Source: an uncultured Burkholderiales bacterium (GTDB taxonomy: Bacteria > Pseudomonadota > Gammaproteobacteria > Burkholderiales > Burkholderiaceae_C). Taken from it: a stretch of DNA of 33,989 nucleotides. Each line of letters starts with the position of its first letter. Within the stretch, counting starts at the first letter, position 1. A program made the translations under genes and the position numbers. Under the pieces are notes generated by a model. The model was not told the origin of the DNA, ran no database searches, and was given only the letters and a program-made list of their open reading frames with translations. The stretch covers positions 1-33,989 of the forward strand of contig CALMQI010000158.1 of NCBI GenBank assembly GCA_937871935.1, written 5' to 3'. This document shows positions 1-7,834 of the stretch, one piece after another.

Positions 1-580
1 CACGCGGGCGATGATTGAAGCCGCAACGCCCATCAGAACGACCGTGGCCGCCGCCGCCTCGGTGCCCTCCTCGTCGATAGCAAGGAACGTCTTGTGGATC
101 ACCGCACTGATGGCGAGGCGCTCCTGCTCGGTAACGCCGGAAAAGTCCGCGCCATCGGTGAACGCCAGCCGCAGGCCAAGCGTCTGTAGTTGCGGAACGA
201 GATCGTAGTCGGTGCGCATCTCGACCTTCGGCAGAGTGACATCGAGCCGCGCGTGCTCGGCGTCGTCAAGATCGGCGAGCCAGCGATCAAGAGTCGAACC
301 CATGAGCTGGCGCTCGAATGCAGCGAGCCCATCGCGCGTACGCGGCACGAAGACTGCGAGCGAGAACGCGCCATCGTCGTAGAGAAACTCAGCCGCCTGG
401 AAGCCCTCGCCTTCATAGTACGGCGTACGGAAGACTTTGCGCATCAGCCGGGCGCGCTGCGTGGCGCCGCTTTCGGCAAAGAAATCACCATCGCGCGTCG
501 CGTTGGCGGAGAATTGCTGCTGCCACTTGCCCTTGAAGTAGACGGCGTTGGTGAGCACTAGCCGGCGCGCCGGATCGCGC
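1..580 (-). pseudogene. Serpin (serine protease inhibitor) fragment, cut by the window edge
   Basis: Reading the minus strand from about 580 down to 1 gives an uninterrupted serpin-like sequence. It starts near DPARRLVLTNAVYFKGKW, the conserved serpin beta-sheet core, passes through LTLPK-type and FTDGADFSG segments, and reaches the hinge of the reactive-centre loop (EEGTEAAAAT, roughly bases 42-76). That hinge pattern of small residues is the one known for inhibitory serpins, whose loop inserts into a beta sheet after protease cleavage. No start codon or N-terminal half is present: upstream of about 580 the similarity stops and the surrounding sequence is unrelated. The C-terminus lies off the left edge. 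Serpins are uncommon in Burkholderiales, and none of the neighbours belongs with one, so this piece is probably foreign DNA or an assembly join. Family assignment is strong; native status is doubtful. Confidence 0.8.
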
Positions 581-780
581 CGCGCGCCGCTTCCGCGATC
601 ACGCGCGCCGTCACGTCGATGGCGCCGCCGGCTGCAAAGGGCACGATGATGCGTGTGGTGCGCGCCGGCGCCTGGGCCACCTTCTGGACCGGCGCGCTGG
701 TCGCCGCGATCGTCGTCGGCTCGCGCGTCATGGCGGCGCATTTGCCGAAAGTGCTCGCCGCCTGCTGGTCGCCGGCGATG

Positions 781-1020
781 CCGGCGATCAAGACCGGCGC
801 GCCGAGCTTTCTCGGCTCTTTCGTGCACGGCGACGCGGCGCGCCGATTTCTCTACCTGAGCTGGCGCCCGAAGGACTGGCGCCCTGGCCAGCCGGAGCCG
901 AACGGAACTTGGCTACGCCGCCTCAAGGTGCCCTTGAGCTCCATCACTTGGGAGCAGATCGACGCCGCGATCACCTCCGGAGGATTCCTGGAGGCCCAGG
1001 TTCCGGGAATAGGACGCGAC
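781..1020 (+). pseudogene. DUF5990-like protein, internal/C-terminal fragment
   Basis: In the plus frame, residues reading TGAPSFLGSFVHG, RFLYLSW, WLRRLKVPLSSITWEQI and LEAQVPGIGRD follow the order I remember for the DUF5990 family, a small uncharacterised bacterial protein family. The family normally has about 50 more residues before the FLGxFVHG segment and about 15 after GRDGG; neither is found here. The sequence to the left (581-780) does not fit the family N-terminus. To the right the frame runs into the TonB-receptor sequence near 1016-1020, in another frame. No function is known for the family. The abrupt loss at both ends suggests a remnant or an assembly join rather than a working gene. 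The assignment is from memory of the family pattern. Confidence 0.55.
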
Positions 1021-1894
1021 GCTGCGCGTCGAAGACCGCTACGTGCAAGGTCTCAACGGCGACGACTCGGGCTCGCTGCGCTTCTCGTACACCAATCCGG
1101 TGGTCGGCCTGCGCTGGGCGTTGCAGCCCCGGTGGGTGTTGCACGCGAGCCTGGCGCGCGGATTCGAGTCGCCCACGCTCGGCGAACTCGCCTACACCGC
1201 CGACTCGAGCGGCTTCAACTTCGGCCTCGAGGGCCAGCGCAGCACGCAGCTCGAGCTCGGCAGCAAGTGGCGCGGCGCCAGCATCGACGTCGACGGTGCG
1301 CTGTTCCTCGTCGACACCGACGACGAGATCGGCGTGCTCAGCAACGCTGGTGGCCGCTCGTCGTTCCAGAACGTCGGCCGTACGCGGCGCTACGGCGCCG
1401 AGGTCGCCATGCTGTGGCGCATCACGCCGGCGCTGCGCGCGCGCAGCGCGGTGTCGCTGCTGCATGCACGCTACCGCGACGGTTTCAGCACCTGCCTTGC
1501 CGCGCCATGTCCCAGCGCCGCGAATCCGCTGGTGCCCGTGGCTGCGGGCAACCGCATCGCCGGCACGCAGGCCGCGCTCGGTTTTGCCGAGCTGGCATGG
1601 AAGCCCGGCGTCGTGCCCGGCGAATTCGCGCTCGAGTGGCGTGCGCAGGCGCGCACTGCGGTCAACGACGTCAACGCCGAATTCGCGCCCGGCTTCGCAG
1701 TGGCAAACATCCGTTGGAGTCACCGCATGGCACTCGGTGACAAGAGCGATCTCGAGACGCTCGCGCGCGTGGACAACGTGACCGACCGTCACCACGCCGG
1801 CAGTGTGATCGTCAACGACGCGAACTCGCGCTTCTACGAGCCGGGCGCGCCGCGCAGCGCGATGATCGGGCTGCGGCTCACGCAGCGTTGGTAA
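1016..1894 (+). CDS. TonB-dependent outer-membrane receptor, C-terminal part only
   Basis: This frame is preceded by a TAG at 1010-1012 and lacks any plug domain or TonB box. What remains is about 290 residues of alternating beta-strand sequence typical of a receptor barrel: LHASLARGFESPTLGEL, a motif seen in many such receptors, then VDNVTDRHHAGS and PGAPRSAMIGL near the end, finishing with the aromatic C-terminal residue Trp used for outer-membrane insertion. A full receptor is usually 650-800 residues, so more than half is missing at the 5' side. It is collinear with the SoxYZ-like gene starting at 1898 or 1982. It is a different protein from the complete receptor at 7835-10108. The truncation coincides with a switch to unrelated sequence, so the native gene is probably intact elsewhere. 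A role in importing a metal or cofactor for the quinoprotein is inferred from context. Confidence 0.8.
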   Translation, partial: ATLRVEDRYVQGLNGDDSGSLRFSYTNPVVGLRWALQPRWVLHASLARGFESPTLGELAYTADSSGFNFGLEGQRSTQLELGSKWRGASIDVDGALFLVDTDDEIGVLSNAGGRSSFQNVGRTRRYGAEVAMLWRITPALRARSAVSLLHARYRDGFSTCLAAPCPSAANPLVPVAAGNRIAGTQAALGFAELAWKPGVVPGEFALEWRAQARTAVNDVNAEFAPGFAVANIRWSHRMALGDKSDLETLARVDNVTDRHHAGSVIVNDANSRFYEPGAPRSAMIGLRLTQRW

Positions 1895-1981
1895 CTGATG
1901 AAGGCCGTCCAAGCTCGCCGCGCTCGCAGATCCCGATGGGGCGCACCAGTGGCTTCGGGCGTGCCGGGCGCCGCTGACACG

Positions 1982-2773
1982 ATGCGATCGGGCGTGACAC
2001 GGCGTGACGTGGTGATCGCCGCCGCGGGGCTGGCGCCGGCGTGGCCATGGGCCGCGGCCGACCCGTTCGATGCCGACCCATTCAAGTCACACCAGTGGCC
2101 CGAGCTGAAGAAGGAGTTCCTCGGCCCGCAGGCGCGCATCCGCTTCGACGATCGTGTGCGTGTGCTCGGGCCCGCCTTCGCCGAAGACGCGATGAACGTG
2201 CCGATCACTGTGTCGGCGCTCGCGTTGCCGGGCGTCGAGCGCATCATCGTGGTGGTCGACCGCAACCCGATTCGCCAGGTACTCGAGTTCGTGCCGGTGG
2301 CGGCGCTGCCGGTGTTGTCGTTTCGCTTCAAGCTCGAACAGGCCTCACCGGTGCGCGCGCTGGCGTTGACGCGCGACGGCACTTGGCAAGTCGGCGGCAC
2401 CTGGGTTGATTCGGCCGGCGGCGGCTGCACCGTGCCGGGCGCCGCGCGCAAGAACGAAACCTGGCCGCAGACGCTGGGCAACGTGAACGGCCGGCTGTTC
2501 AGCGCGGTGCCTGGGACAAGTAGCGCGACACGCCTTCGGCTGAGGGTGATGCACCCGATGGACACCGGCCTCGTGGCTGGCATTCCGGCTTTCTACGTCA
2601 AACGAATCTCGGTGCTCGACCGGCAGGGCGGCGAGCTGGCGCGCCTGGCCACGTTCGAGCCGGTGAGCGAGAACCCGCTGTTCTCGTTCGACTTCGAGTC
2701 CCCGCCGCAGCGGCCGTTGCGCATCGTCGGGTCCGACAACAATGGCAATCGCATCGACAGCGTCTTGCCATGA
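1982..2773 (+). CDS. Quinoprotein-associated SoxYZ-like carrier protein
   Basis: From the ATG at 1982 the 263-residue product begins with a twin-arginine-like export signal (TRRDV then an Ala-rich hydrophobic stretch to about residue 27). Residues 40-155 resemble SoxY and end in a glycine-rich segment with one cysteine (SAGGGC, Cys149), equivalent to the sulfur-carrying cysteine arm of SoxY. Residues 175-263 resemble SoxZ, including HPMDTG at 191-196. The fused SoxY-SoxZ arrangement beside PQQ dehydrogenases is a known family (quinoprotein dehydrogenase-associated SoxYZ-like carrier), and its true cargo is not established. In SoxY the cysteine is at the extreme C-terminus; here it is internal because of the fusion. 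An earlier in-frame ATG at 1898 would add 28 residues before the signal. Its stop overlaps the next start (ATGA), so the two genes are almost certainly cotranscribed. Confidence 0.85.
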   Translation: MRSGVTRRDVVIAAAGLAPAWPWAAADPFDADPFKSHQWPELKKEFLGPQARIRFDDRVRVLGPAFAEDAMNVPITVSALALPGVERIIVVVDRNPIRQVLEFVPVAALPVLSFRFKLEQASPVRALALTRDGTWQVGGTWVDSAGGGCTVPGAARKNETWPQTLGNVNGRLFSAVPGTSSATRLRLRVMHPMDTGLVAGIPAFYVKRISVLDRQGGELARLATFEPVSENPLFSFDFESPPQRPLRIVGSDNNGNRIDSVLP

Positions 2774-3732
2774 CCTTGCGTCGCGCACTGCTGCTTGTTG
2801 TCTGGATGTCTACCGCTGCGGCGCCGACGGTCGCGCAGATACAAGTCGATGCGGCTACGTTCGACTATCGGCTGCGCGCGCGGGCGGTGGCCGACGGCGT
2901 GTACGTGGTCGAGGGTGCGAACGACGACTTCAACGTGGCCAATGGCTGCAACATCATCAATACCGGCTTCATCACCACTGGTGCGGGTGTGCTGGTCATC
3001 AACACCGGTCCGAGCCGGCGTTACGGCGAGCAGCTGCGCGCGCTGATCGGGCGAACCACGCGCGAGCCTGTGGTGCAGGTTGTGCACCTGAATCTGCATC
3101 CCGACTACTTCATGGGCAACCAGGCCTTTGCCGACGCGCCGATCGCGGCCACGGCCGCGACCATCGTCGGCATGCGGCGCGACGCCAAGTCCTACGAAGA
3201 CAACCTGTACCGGCTGTGCGGCGACTGGATGAAGGGCACTGAGGCGCGCCTGCCCGGGGTGACGCTGCAGCCGGGCACGCTGCGTGTCGGCGCGCGCGAG
3301 TTCGAGTTGCGCGAGCTGAGCGGCCACACCGACAGCGATCTGGTGCTGATCGACAAGGCGAGCGGCGTCGCTTTCGCCGGCGGGCTGGTGTTCTCCCAAA
3401 GGGTGCCGACGACGCCGCATGCCGACCTCGGCCGCTGGCTGACGAGCCTGCAGACGCTGGCTACGCTACGCACGACTGTGACGGTGCCCAGCCACGGGCC
3501 GGTGCGCACCGGCCCGGCAGCGCTCGAGGAGACGCGGTCGTACCTGCAGTGGCTGGAATCCAGCTTCGCGAGGTTTGCCGAACAGGGCTGGGAGATGAAC
3601 GAGGTGTTGAGCGCACCGGTACCCGAACCCTTCAGCCGATGGGCAGCCTTTCCGGCGGAGTACGTTCGCAACGTCGCGCACCTCTATCCTCGATTCGAGG
3701 CCCGGGCGCTGGAGCGTTCCAAGGGTCGCTGA
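2770..3732 (+). CDS. Quinoprotein relay system zinc metallohydrolase (SoxH-related)
   Basis: This 320-residue exported protein has a signal peptide ending near residue 22 and a metallo-beta-lactamase fold. Zinc ligands are visible but depart from the usual HxHxDH: H106 and H110 with D112 in HLNLHPDY, then H186 in SGHTDSD, and AGGLVFSQ with PTTPHAD further on. NGCNIINTGF at about 58-67 and INTGPSRRYGEQ at about 78-88 are typical of the SoxH-related hydrolases found next to PQQ dehydrogenases. Two such families (types 1 and 2) are recognised; I believe this is type 1 but cannot settle it. It overlaps the SoxYZ-like gene by four bases, which mirrors the SoxYZ/SoxH pairing and suggests the hydrolase acts on a group carried on the SoxYZ-like cysteine. 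The substrate is unknown. Confidence 0.85.
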   Translation: MTLRRALLLVVWMSTAAAPTVAQIQVDAATFDYRLRARAVADGVYVVEGANDDFNVANGCNIINTGFITTGAGVLVINTGPSRRYGEQLRALIGRTTREPVVQVVHLNLHPDYFMGNQAFADAPIAATAATIVGMRRDAKSYEDNLYRLCGDWMKGTEARLPGVTLQPGTLRVGAREFELRELSGHTDSDLVLIDKASGVAFAGGLVFSQRVPTTPHADLGRWLTSLQTLATLRTTVTVPSHGPVRTGPAALEETRSYLQWLESSFARFAEQGWEMNEVLSAPVPEPFSRWAAFPAEYVRNVAHLYPRFEARALERSKGR

Positions 3733-3902
3733 GTGACAGGCCGGACCCGCCGGTCGATCAGTGTTCAGCCATGGCACAACCCGCTCCGGGTAAGTCCGAA
3801 AGCACACTCAAAGCGCGACTCGCAACAGAATGCGGTCCCGCAGGGTTAGCCGGGTTGCCCACTCATCCAGCGGTGGTTTGCTGCAGGCCCGATTTCGAAC
3901 AC

Positions 3903-3908
3903 GAGGAG
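3903..3908 (+). promoter_or_regulatory. Ribosome binding site fixing the dehydrogenase start
   Basis: GAGGAG lies eight bases before the ATG at 3917. It selects that start over the upstream in-frame start at 3830, and the signal peptide begins there too. Confidence 0.7.
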
Positions 3909-3916
3909 CTCCACTC

Positions 3917-5656
3917 ATGCGAACAAAACAATTGTCTTTCCTCTTTGCCATTGGACTGGTCTCGATCGGCGCGCAGGCGGTGGTCACCGACCAGATGATC
4001 GACAACGACGCCAAATCCACCGGCGACGTGCTTAGCTGGGGCATTGGCCAGCAAGGCCAGCGCTACTCGCCGCTTAAAGGCATCAACACCGCCAATGTGG
4101 GCAAGCTCGTGCCCGCCTGGTCGTTTAGCTTCGGCGGCGAAAAGCAGCGAGGCCAGGAGTCTCAGCCGCTGATCCACAACGGCAAGATGTTCGTCACGGC
4201 GTCGTATTCGCGCATCTTCGCGATCGACGCCAGCACCGGCACCAAGTTGTGGAAGTACGAGCACCGCCTGCCCGACGGCATCATGCCTTGTTGCGACGTG
4301 ATCAACCGCGGCGCCGCGCTGTACGACAACCTGGTGATCTTCGCCACATTGGATGCCCAACTGGTTGCGCTGAACCAGGACAACGGCGAGGTGGTCTGGA
4401 AGGAGAAGATCGACGACTACGCCGCCGGCTACTCGGCCACGGCGGCGCCGCTGATCGCCGGTGGCCTGCTGCTCACCGGCGTGTCGGGTGGCGAGTTCGG
4501 CGTCGTCGGCCGCGTGGAGGCACGCAACCCCAAGACCGGCGCGCTGGTCTGGGTGCGGCCCGTGGTCGAAGGCCACATGGGCAAGAAGTACGACAAGGAC
4601 GGCAAGGAGTCCGACAACGGCGTGTCCGGCACCGCGGGCAAGACCTGGCCTGGCGACCTGTGGAAGACCGGTGGCGCGGCCACCTGGCTGGGCGGCACCT
4701 ACAACCCGAAGACCGGGCTGGCCTATTTCGGCACCGGCAATCCGTCGCCGTGGAACAGCCACTTGCGCAAGGGCGACAACCTGTACTCGACCTCGACGGT
4801 GGCCATCGATGTCAAGACAGGCCAGATCGTCTGGCACTACCAGAACACGCCCAACGATGGCTGGGACTACGATGGCGTCAACGAGTTCGTCACCTACGAC
4901 GACGCCGGCCAGGTGATGGGCGGCAAGGCCGACCGTAACGGCTTCTTCTACGTCAACGACGCCAAGACCGGCAAGCTGGTCAACGCGTTTCCGTTCGTCA
5001 AGAAGATCACCTGGGCCACCGGCATCGACCTGAAGACGGGCCGGCCGAACTTCGTGCCCGAAAACCGACCGGGCGACCCGACCGCCGGTGCCGACGGCAA
5101 GAAGGGCAACGTGGTGTTCGCGGTGCCGTCGTTCCTTGGCGGCAAGAACCAGATGCCGATGGCTTATTCGCCCGACACGAAGCTGTTCTACGTGCCGGCC
5201 AACGAATGGGGCATGGAGATCTGGAACGAGCCGGTCACCTACAAGAAGGGAGCGGCCTACCTCGGCGCGGGTTTCACGATCAAGACCTTGTCCGACGGCC
5301 CGATTGGCGCGCTGCGCGCCATCGACCCGAAGAGCGGCAAGATCGTCTGGGAAGCGACGAACAACGCGCCGCTGTGGGGCGGTGTGCTCACCACCGGCGG
5401 CAACTTGGTGTTCTGGGGCACGCCCGAAGGTTATCTGCAGGCGGCCGACGCGAAGACCGGCAAGATCCTGTGGAAGTTCCAGACCGGCTCCGGTGTCGTT
5501 GCGCCGCCAGTCACCTGGGACGACAAGGGCACTCAATACGTCGCCGTGGCTTCCGGCTGGGGCGGTGCGGTACCGCTGTGGGGCGGCGATGTCGCCAAGA
5601 AGGTCAGCTTCCTCGAGCAGGGTGGCTCAGTGTGGGTCTTCAAGCTGACCAAGTAG
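3917..5656 (+). CDS. PQQ-dependent alcohol dehydrogenase, lanthanide-type signature
   Basis: This 579-residue periplasmic quinoprotein has a signal peptide of about 21 residues and an eight-bladed propeller with many W-docking repeats (for example TGQIVWHY and SGKIVWEA). It oxidises primary alcohols using PQQ and passes electrons to a cytochrome c. Visible active-site features are the adjacent disulfide cysteines 125-126 (MPCCDV), the metal ligands Glu193 (GGEFGV) and Asn275 (TGNPSPWN), and the catalytic Asp317. Two residues on is Asp319 (W-D-Y-D). This extra acid is the known marker of lanthanide-dependent enzymes (XoxF, ExaF, PedH); calcium-type MxaF has Ala there. There is no c-type haem motif, so it is a type I enzyme needing a separate cytochrome such as PedF in this window. 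It follows the SoxH-like gene after 184 bases and is followed by a strong terminator. Substrate range cannot be read from the sequence. Confidence 0.95.
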   Translation: MRTKQLSFLFAIGLVSIGAQAVVTDQMIDNDAKSTGDVLSWGIGQQGQRYSPLKGINTANVGKLVPAWSFSFGGEKQRGQESQPLIHNGKMFVTASYSRIFAIDASTGTKLWKYEHRLPDGIMPCCDVINRGAALYDNLVIFATLDAQLVALNQDNGEVVWKEKIDDYAAGYSATAAPLIAGGLLLTGVSGGEFGVVGRVEARNPKTGALVWVRPVVEGHMGKKYDKDGKESDNGVSGTAGKTWPGDLWKTGGAATWLGGTYNPKTGLAYFGTGNPSPWNSHLRKGDNLYSTSTVAIDVKTGQIVWHYQNTPNDGWDYDGVNEFVTYDDAGQVMGGKADRNGFFYVNDAKTGKLVNAFPFVKKITWATGIDLKTGRPNFVPENRPGDPTAGADGKKGNVVFAVPSFLGGKNQMPMAYSPDTKLFYVPANEWGMEIWNEPVTYKKGAAYLGAGFTIKTLSDGPIGALRAIDPKSGKIVWEATNNAPLWGGVLTTGGNLVFWGTPEGYLQAADAKTGKILWKFQTGSGVVAPPVTWDDKGTQYVAVASGWGGAVPLWGGDVAKKVSFLEQGGSVWVFKLTK

Positions 5657-5684
5657 GCCCGCAGCCGATCGGCGTGGGAATTCC

Positions 5685-5717
5685 GGGAGCTACCGCGAGG
5701 TAGCTCCCTCTTTTCTT
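5685..5717 (+). terminator. Rho-independent terminator after the PQQ dehydrogenase
   Basis: A perfect 10-base-pair stem (GGGAGCTACC at 5685-5694 and GGTAGCTCCC at 5699-5708) with a four-base GCGA loop is followed by the T-rich run TCTTTTCTT. It lies 28 bases after the dehydrogenase stop and before the next start at 5735. Most transcripts should therefore end here, so the small downstream gene is probably expressed at a lower level or from its own promoter. Confidence 0.93.
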
Positions 5718-5734
5718 CGATCGGCGAGAACGTG

Positions 5735-6295
5735 ATGCGTTTGGCACGAAGCAGCGTCGTCGCGCTGCTGCTGGCATTGCATGCATTGCAGGCCGCGGGC
5801 TGGGAGCTGGCTGGCGCGCACAAGGTCGTGCTGCATGCGCGCGACCGCTCACGCGTCGAGGTCGGCTCGGTGCAGTTCAAGCCTGTCGGGGATGACCGCT
5901 ACAGCTTCACGCTGACGATGGATCATCGCGCCTTCGCCGACCACTTTCTGTCGATGCGCGAGTTCAAGTGCGTGAGCGGGAGCGGCGAGATCCTCTGCCA
6001 CGTGCCGTACCCGTACCCGAGACCAGACACGGTCACGCGCAAGGACTTCGCGTGGCTGGAGCACGCGCTGCTGTTCATGTTCAAGCTGCCGAACGAGTTC
6101 GGCGCCAAGCTGTGGAACGGCGTGTATTTCAGCCTGCAACTCACCGACGCGGGACTCGCCGGCAAGCCGCAGGCGATCGACTTGAACGCGATCAGCGCAC
6201 CGCCGGCACGCACCGACATGCCACCTTATCGACCCGCGTTGCGCGACGACATACCGCCCCAGGCGCGCTGGTTCACGCGGCTGACGATCGAATAA
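5735..6295 (+). CDS. Exported protein of unknown function next to the PQQ dehydrogenase
   Basis: The product is 186 residues with a short cleavable signal (MRLARSSVVALLLALHALQA, cleavage near residue 20). The mature part starts WELAGAHKVVLHARD, has one pair of cysteines in FKCVSGSGEILCHVPYPYP that could form a disulfide, and ends without membrane segments, so it should be soluble and periplasmic. I do not recognise a named domain. Similar small exported proteins occur beside PQQ alcohol dehydrogenases, so a supporting role is possible, but that is inference from position. A GTG directly before the ATG could also serve as start (5732). It sits just after a strong terminator and converges with the cytochrome gene on the other strand. 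Confidence 0.75.
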   Translation: MRLARSSVVALLLALHALQAAGWELAGAHKVVLHARDRSRVEVGSVQFKPVGDDRYSFTLTMDHRAFADHFLSMREFKCVSGSGEILCHVPYPYPRPDTVTRKDFAWLEHALLFMFKLPNEFGAKLWNGVYFSLQLTDAGLAGKPQAIDLNAISAPPARTDMPPYRPALRDDIPPQARWFTRLTIE

Positions 6296-6367
6296 CTGCT
6301 TCGGCCCGCACCGCAGACCGGATCGCCGCAGAGGACCAGCGCGTGGGCGGCGCGCCGAGTCGCCGGC

Positions 6368-6751
6368 CTACTTCTTCGCCGTCGGTTCGAGCGCCAGGAT
6401 CCAGCCGATCAGCTTCTTCGCGTCGGCCTCCTTGATCGCCACCGCATTGGGCGGCATCGACAGCCCGGAGATCTTGCCCTTCCAGTGGCTGTCGTAGGGG
6501 CTGGAGCCGGTCATCACAACGTGCGTCAGCGTTTGTGCCGCGCCCTTGTGGCCCTTGTACTTGGCCGCCACGTCGCGCCACGGCGGGCCGATCGGCGCCA
6601 TGCCATCCGGGCCCTTGGCGCCGGATTCGATGGCGTGACAAGTGAGGCAGCCGCTGCTGCCGGCGAGCTTGGTCATCTCGGCGTCGTTGGCCGACCAAGC
6701 GGACGAGGCCAGTACCATGGCCGTCAACGTGAAGAGAACATTCCTGTGCAT
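6368..6751 (-). CDS. Class I cytochrome c, c551-like
   Basis: The 127-residue product has a signal peptide ending at about residue 21 and one haem c site, CLTCH at residues 35-39. A later methionine in SMPPN (Met99) should be the sixth iron ligand. Length and the GPxWRDVAAKYKG segment fit the small cytochrome c551 group, which carries electrons in the periplasm. It lies 87 bases downstream of the beta-propeller gene on the same strand, so it likely belongs to that transcript. It may accept electrons from the dehydrogenase or from cytochrome c550 and pass them to an oxidase; the partner is inferred, not shown. Confidence 0.92.
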   Translation of the reverse strand: MHRNVLFTLTAMVLASSAWSANDAEMTKLAGSSGCLTCHAIESGAKGPDGMAPIGPPWRDVAAKYKGHKGAAQTLTHVVMTGSSPYDSHWKGKISGLSMPPNAVAIKEADAKKLIGWILALEPTAKK

Positions 6752-6838
6752 GGTGCCCTGCGCTTTCTCTGATTCAATTCAGTCTAGCGCCAGAGCCTCT
6801 CGCGTCAGTTGATGAGCCTCAAGATCCACGGCTCACGC

Positions 6839-7810
6839 TCAGTCGACCACGATGCTGTGCGGCACGCGACCAGCTTTGATCGACTTCAGTGGTTTGGCTG
6901 TGCCGGTGTCGATCACGGTGACGTCGTCGGACAGGCCGTTGGCCACCCACAGCCGGCTGCCGTCGGGGCTCAGACCGAGCCCCCAGGCGCGCTTGCCGGC
7001 GAGAACGGTCTCGGCCACCTTGCCGGTGGCCACGTCGACGAAGGCCACGCGATTGGCGCGGCCGAGGGTCACATACATCGTCTTGCCGTCGCGAGCCAGC
7101 TTCAGATCGACCGGCGTGATGTCGGCCGTGCGCAGCCCCTTGACCTCGAATTTCACGGTCCGCGAGACGACAAGGTCTTTCACGTTGATCACGCTGACGC
7201 TCGCACCCAGCTCGTTGCTGACCCACAGCTCGCTGGCATCGGCATTGAAGGCAAAGCGACGCGGCCGCTTGCCGACCTTGATGTTCTTGACGACCTTTGC
7301 GCTCGCGGTGTCGATGGCGTGCACCAGGCTGGCCACCTCGGAGGTGACGAAGACCCAACGGCCATCGGGCGACACCTTCACGCCCTCCGGCTCCTCGCCG
7401 ACCTTGATGGCGCCAGTTCGTTTGCGCGTGGCCATGTCGATCACGCCGACTTCGGCATCTTCCTCGTTGGACACGTACAGCGTCTTGCCGTCGGGCGAGA
7501 GGTCGAACAGCTCCGGGTCATCGCCGAGCGGCACCTTGCCAACCGACTTGCGCGCCGCGAGGTCGATCACGTCGGCTTCGTTGCTGTCGCCGCAGGCGAC
7601 GATCAACTGCGTGCCACCCGCCAACAGCTGCATGTGCCTGGGGCGCTTGCAGGTGGGAATGGTGCCGACGACGGCGAGCGTCTTCGCTTCGATCACGGCG
7701 ATCGCGTTGTCCTTCTCGCTGGACACGTAGGCCATGCCGGTGTCCTTGGCCAGGGCCGGCAGTGCCACAGCCGCGAGCAGCGCGGCGGTCGTCAGAGAGG
7801 TAATCCTCAT
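6839..7810 (-). CDS. PQQ-dependent catabolism-associated YVTN beta-propeller protein
   Basis: The 323-residue product has a signal peptide ending ALPALA at about residue 21, followed by some seven repeats of about 42 residues. Each has a strand of the YVSNEED / WVSNELG / WVANGLS type followed by VxVID, the hallmark of YVTN beta-propellers. A known family of this length is found beside PQQ alcohol dehydrogenases. It has no catalytic signature; propellers of this kind usually bind a partner or ligand in the periplasm. It starts 24 bases after the TonB receptor stop and precedes the c551-like cytochrome, so the three probably form one operon. Related propeller proteins occur in lanthanide-uptake clusters of methylotrophs, which makes a metal- or cofactor-handling role plausible but unproven. 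Confidence 0.9.
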   Translation of the reverse strand: MRITSLTTAALLAAVALPALAKDTGMAYVSSEKDNAIAVIEAKTLAVVGTIPTCKRPRHMQLLAGGTQLIVACGDSNEADVIDLAARKSVGKVPLGDDPELFDLSPDGKTLYVSNEEDAEVGVIDMATRKRTGAIKVGEEPEGVKVSPDGRWVFVTSEVASLVHAIDTASAKVVKNIKVGKRPRRFAFNADASELWVSNELGASVSVINVKDLVVSRTVKFEVKGLRTADITPVDLKLARDGKTMYVTLGRANRVAFVDVATGKVAETVLAGKRAWGLGLSPDGSRLWVANGLSDDVTVIDTGTAKPLKSIKAGRVPHSIVVD

Positions 7811-7834
7811 TCGATGCTCCTCGGGATTCGTGGG

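Noticed and set aside
3773..3788. TGGCACAACCCGCTCC as a sigma-54 promoter for the PQQ dehydrogenase
   Set aside because: The GC doublet is two bases too close to GG and there is no TTGC box.
3844..3860. GGGTTAGCCGGGTTGCCC region as a sigma-54 promoter for the dehydrogenase
   Set aside because: GG and GC are eleven rather than ten bases apart, and the spacing is strict for sigma-54.
3863..5536. A 557-residue minus-strand open frame opposite the PQQ dehydrogenase
   Set aside because: It is the shadow of a very well conserved plus-strand gene and lacks recognisable domains.
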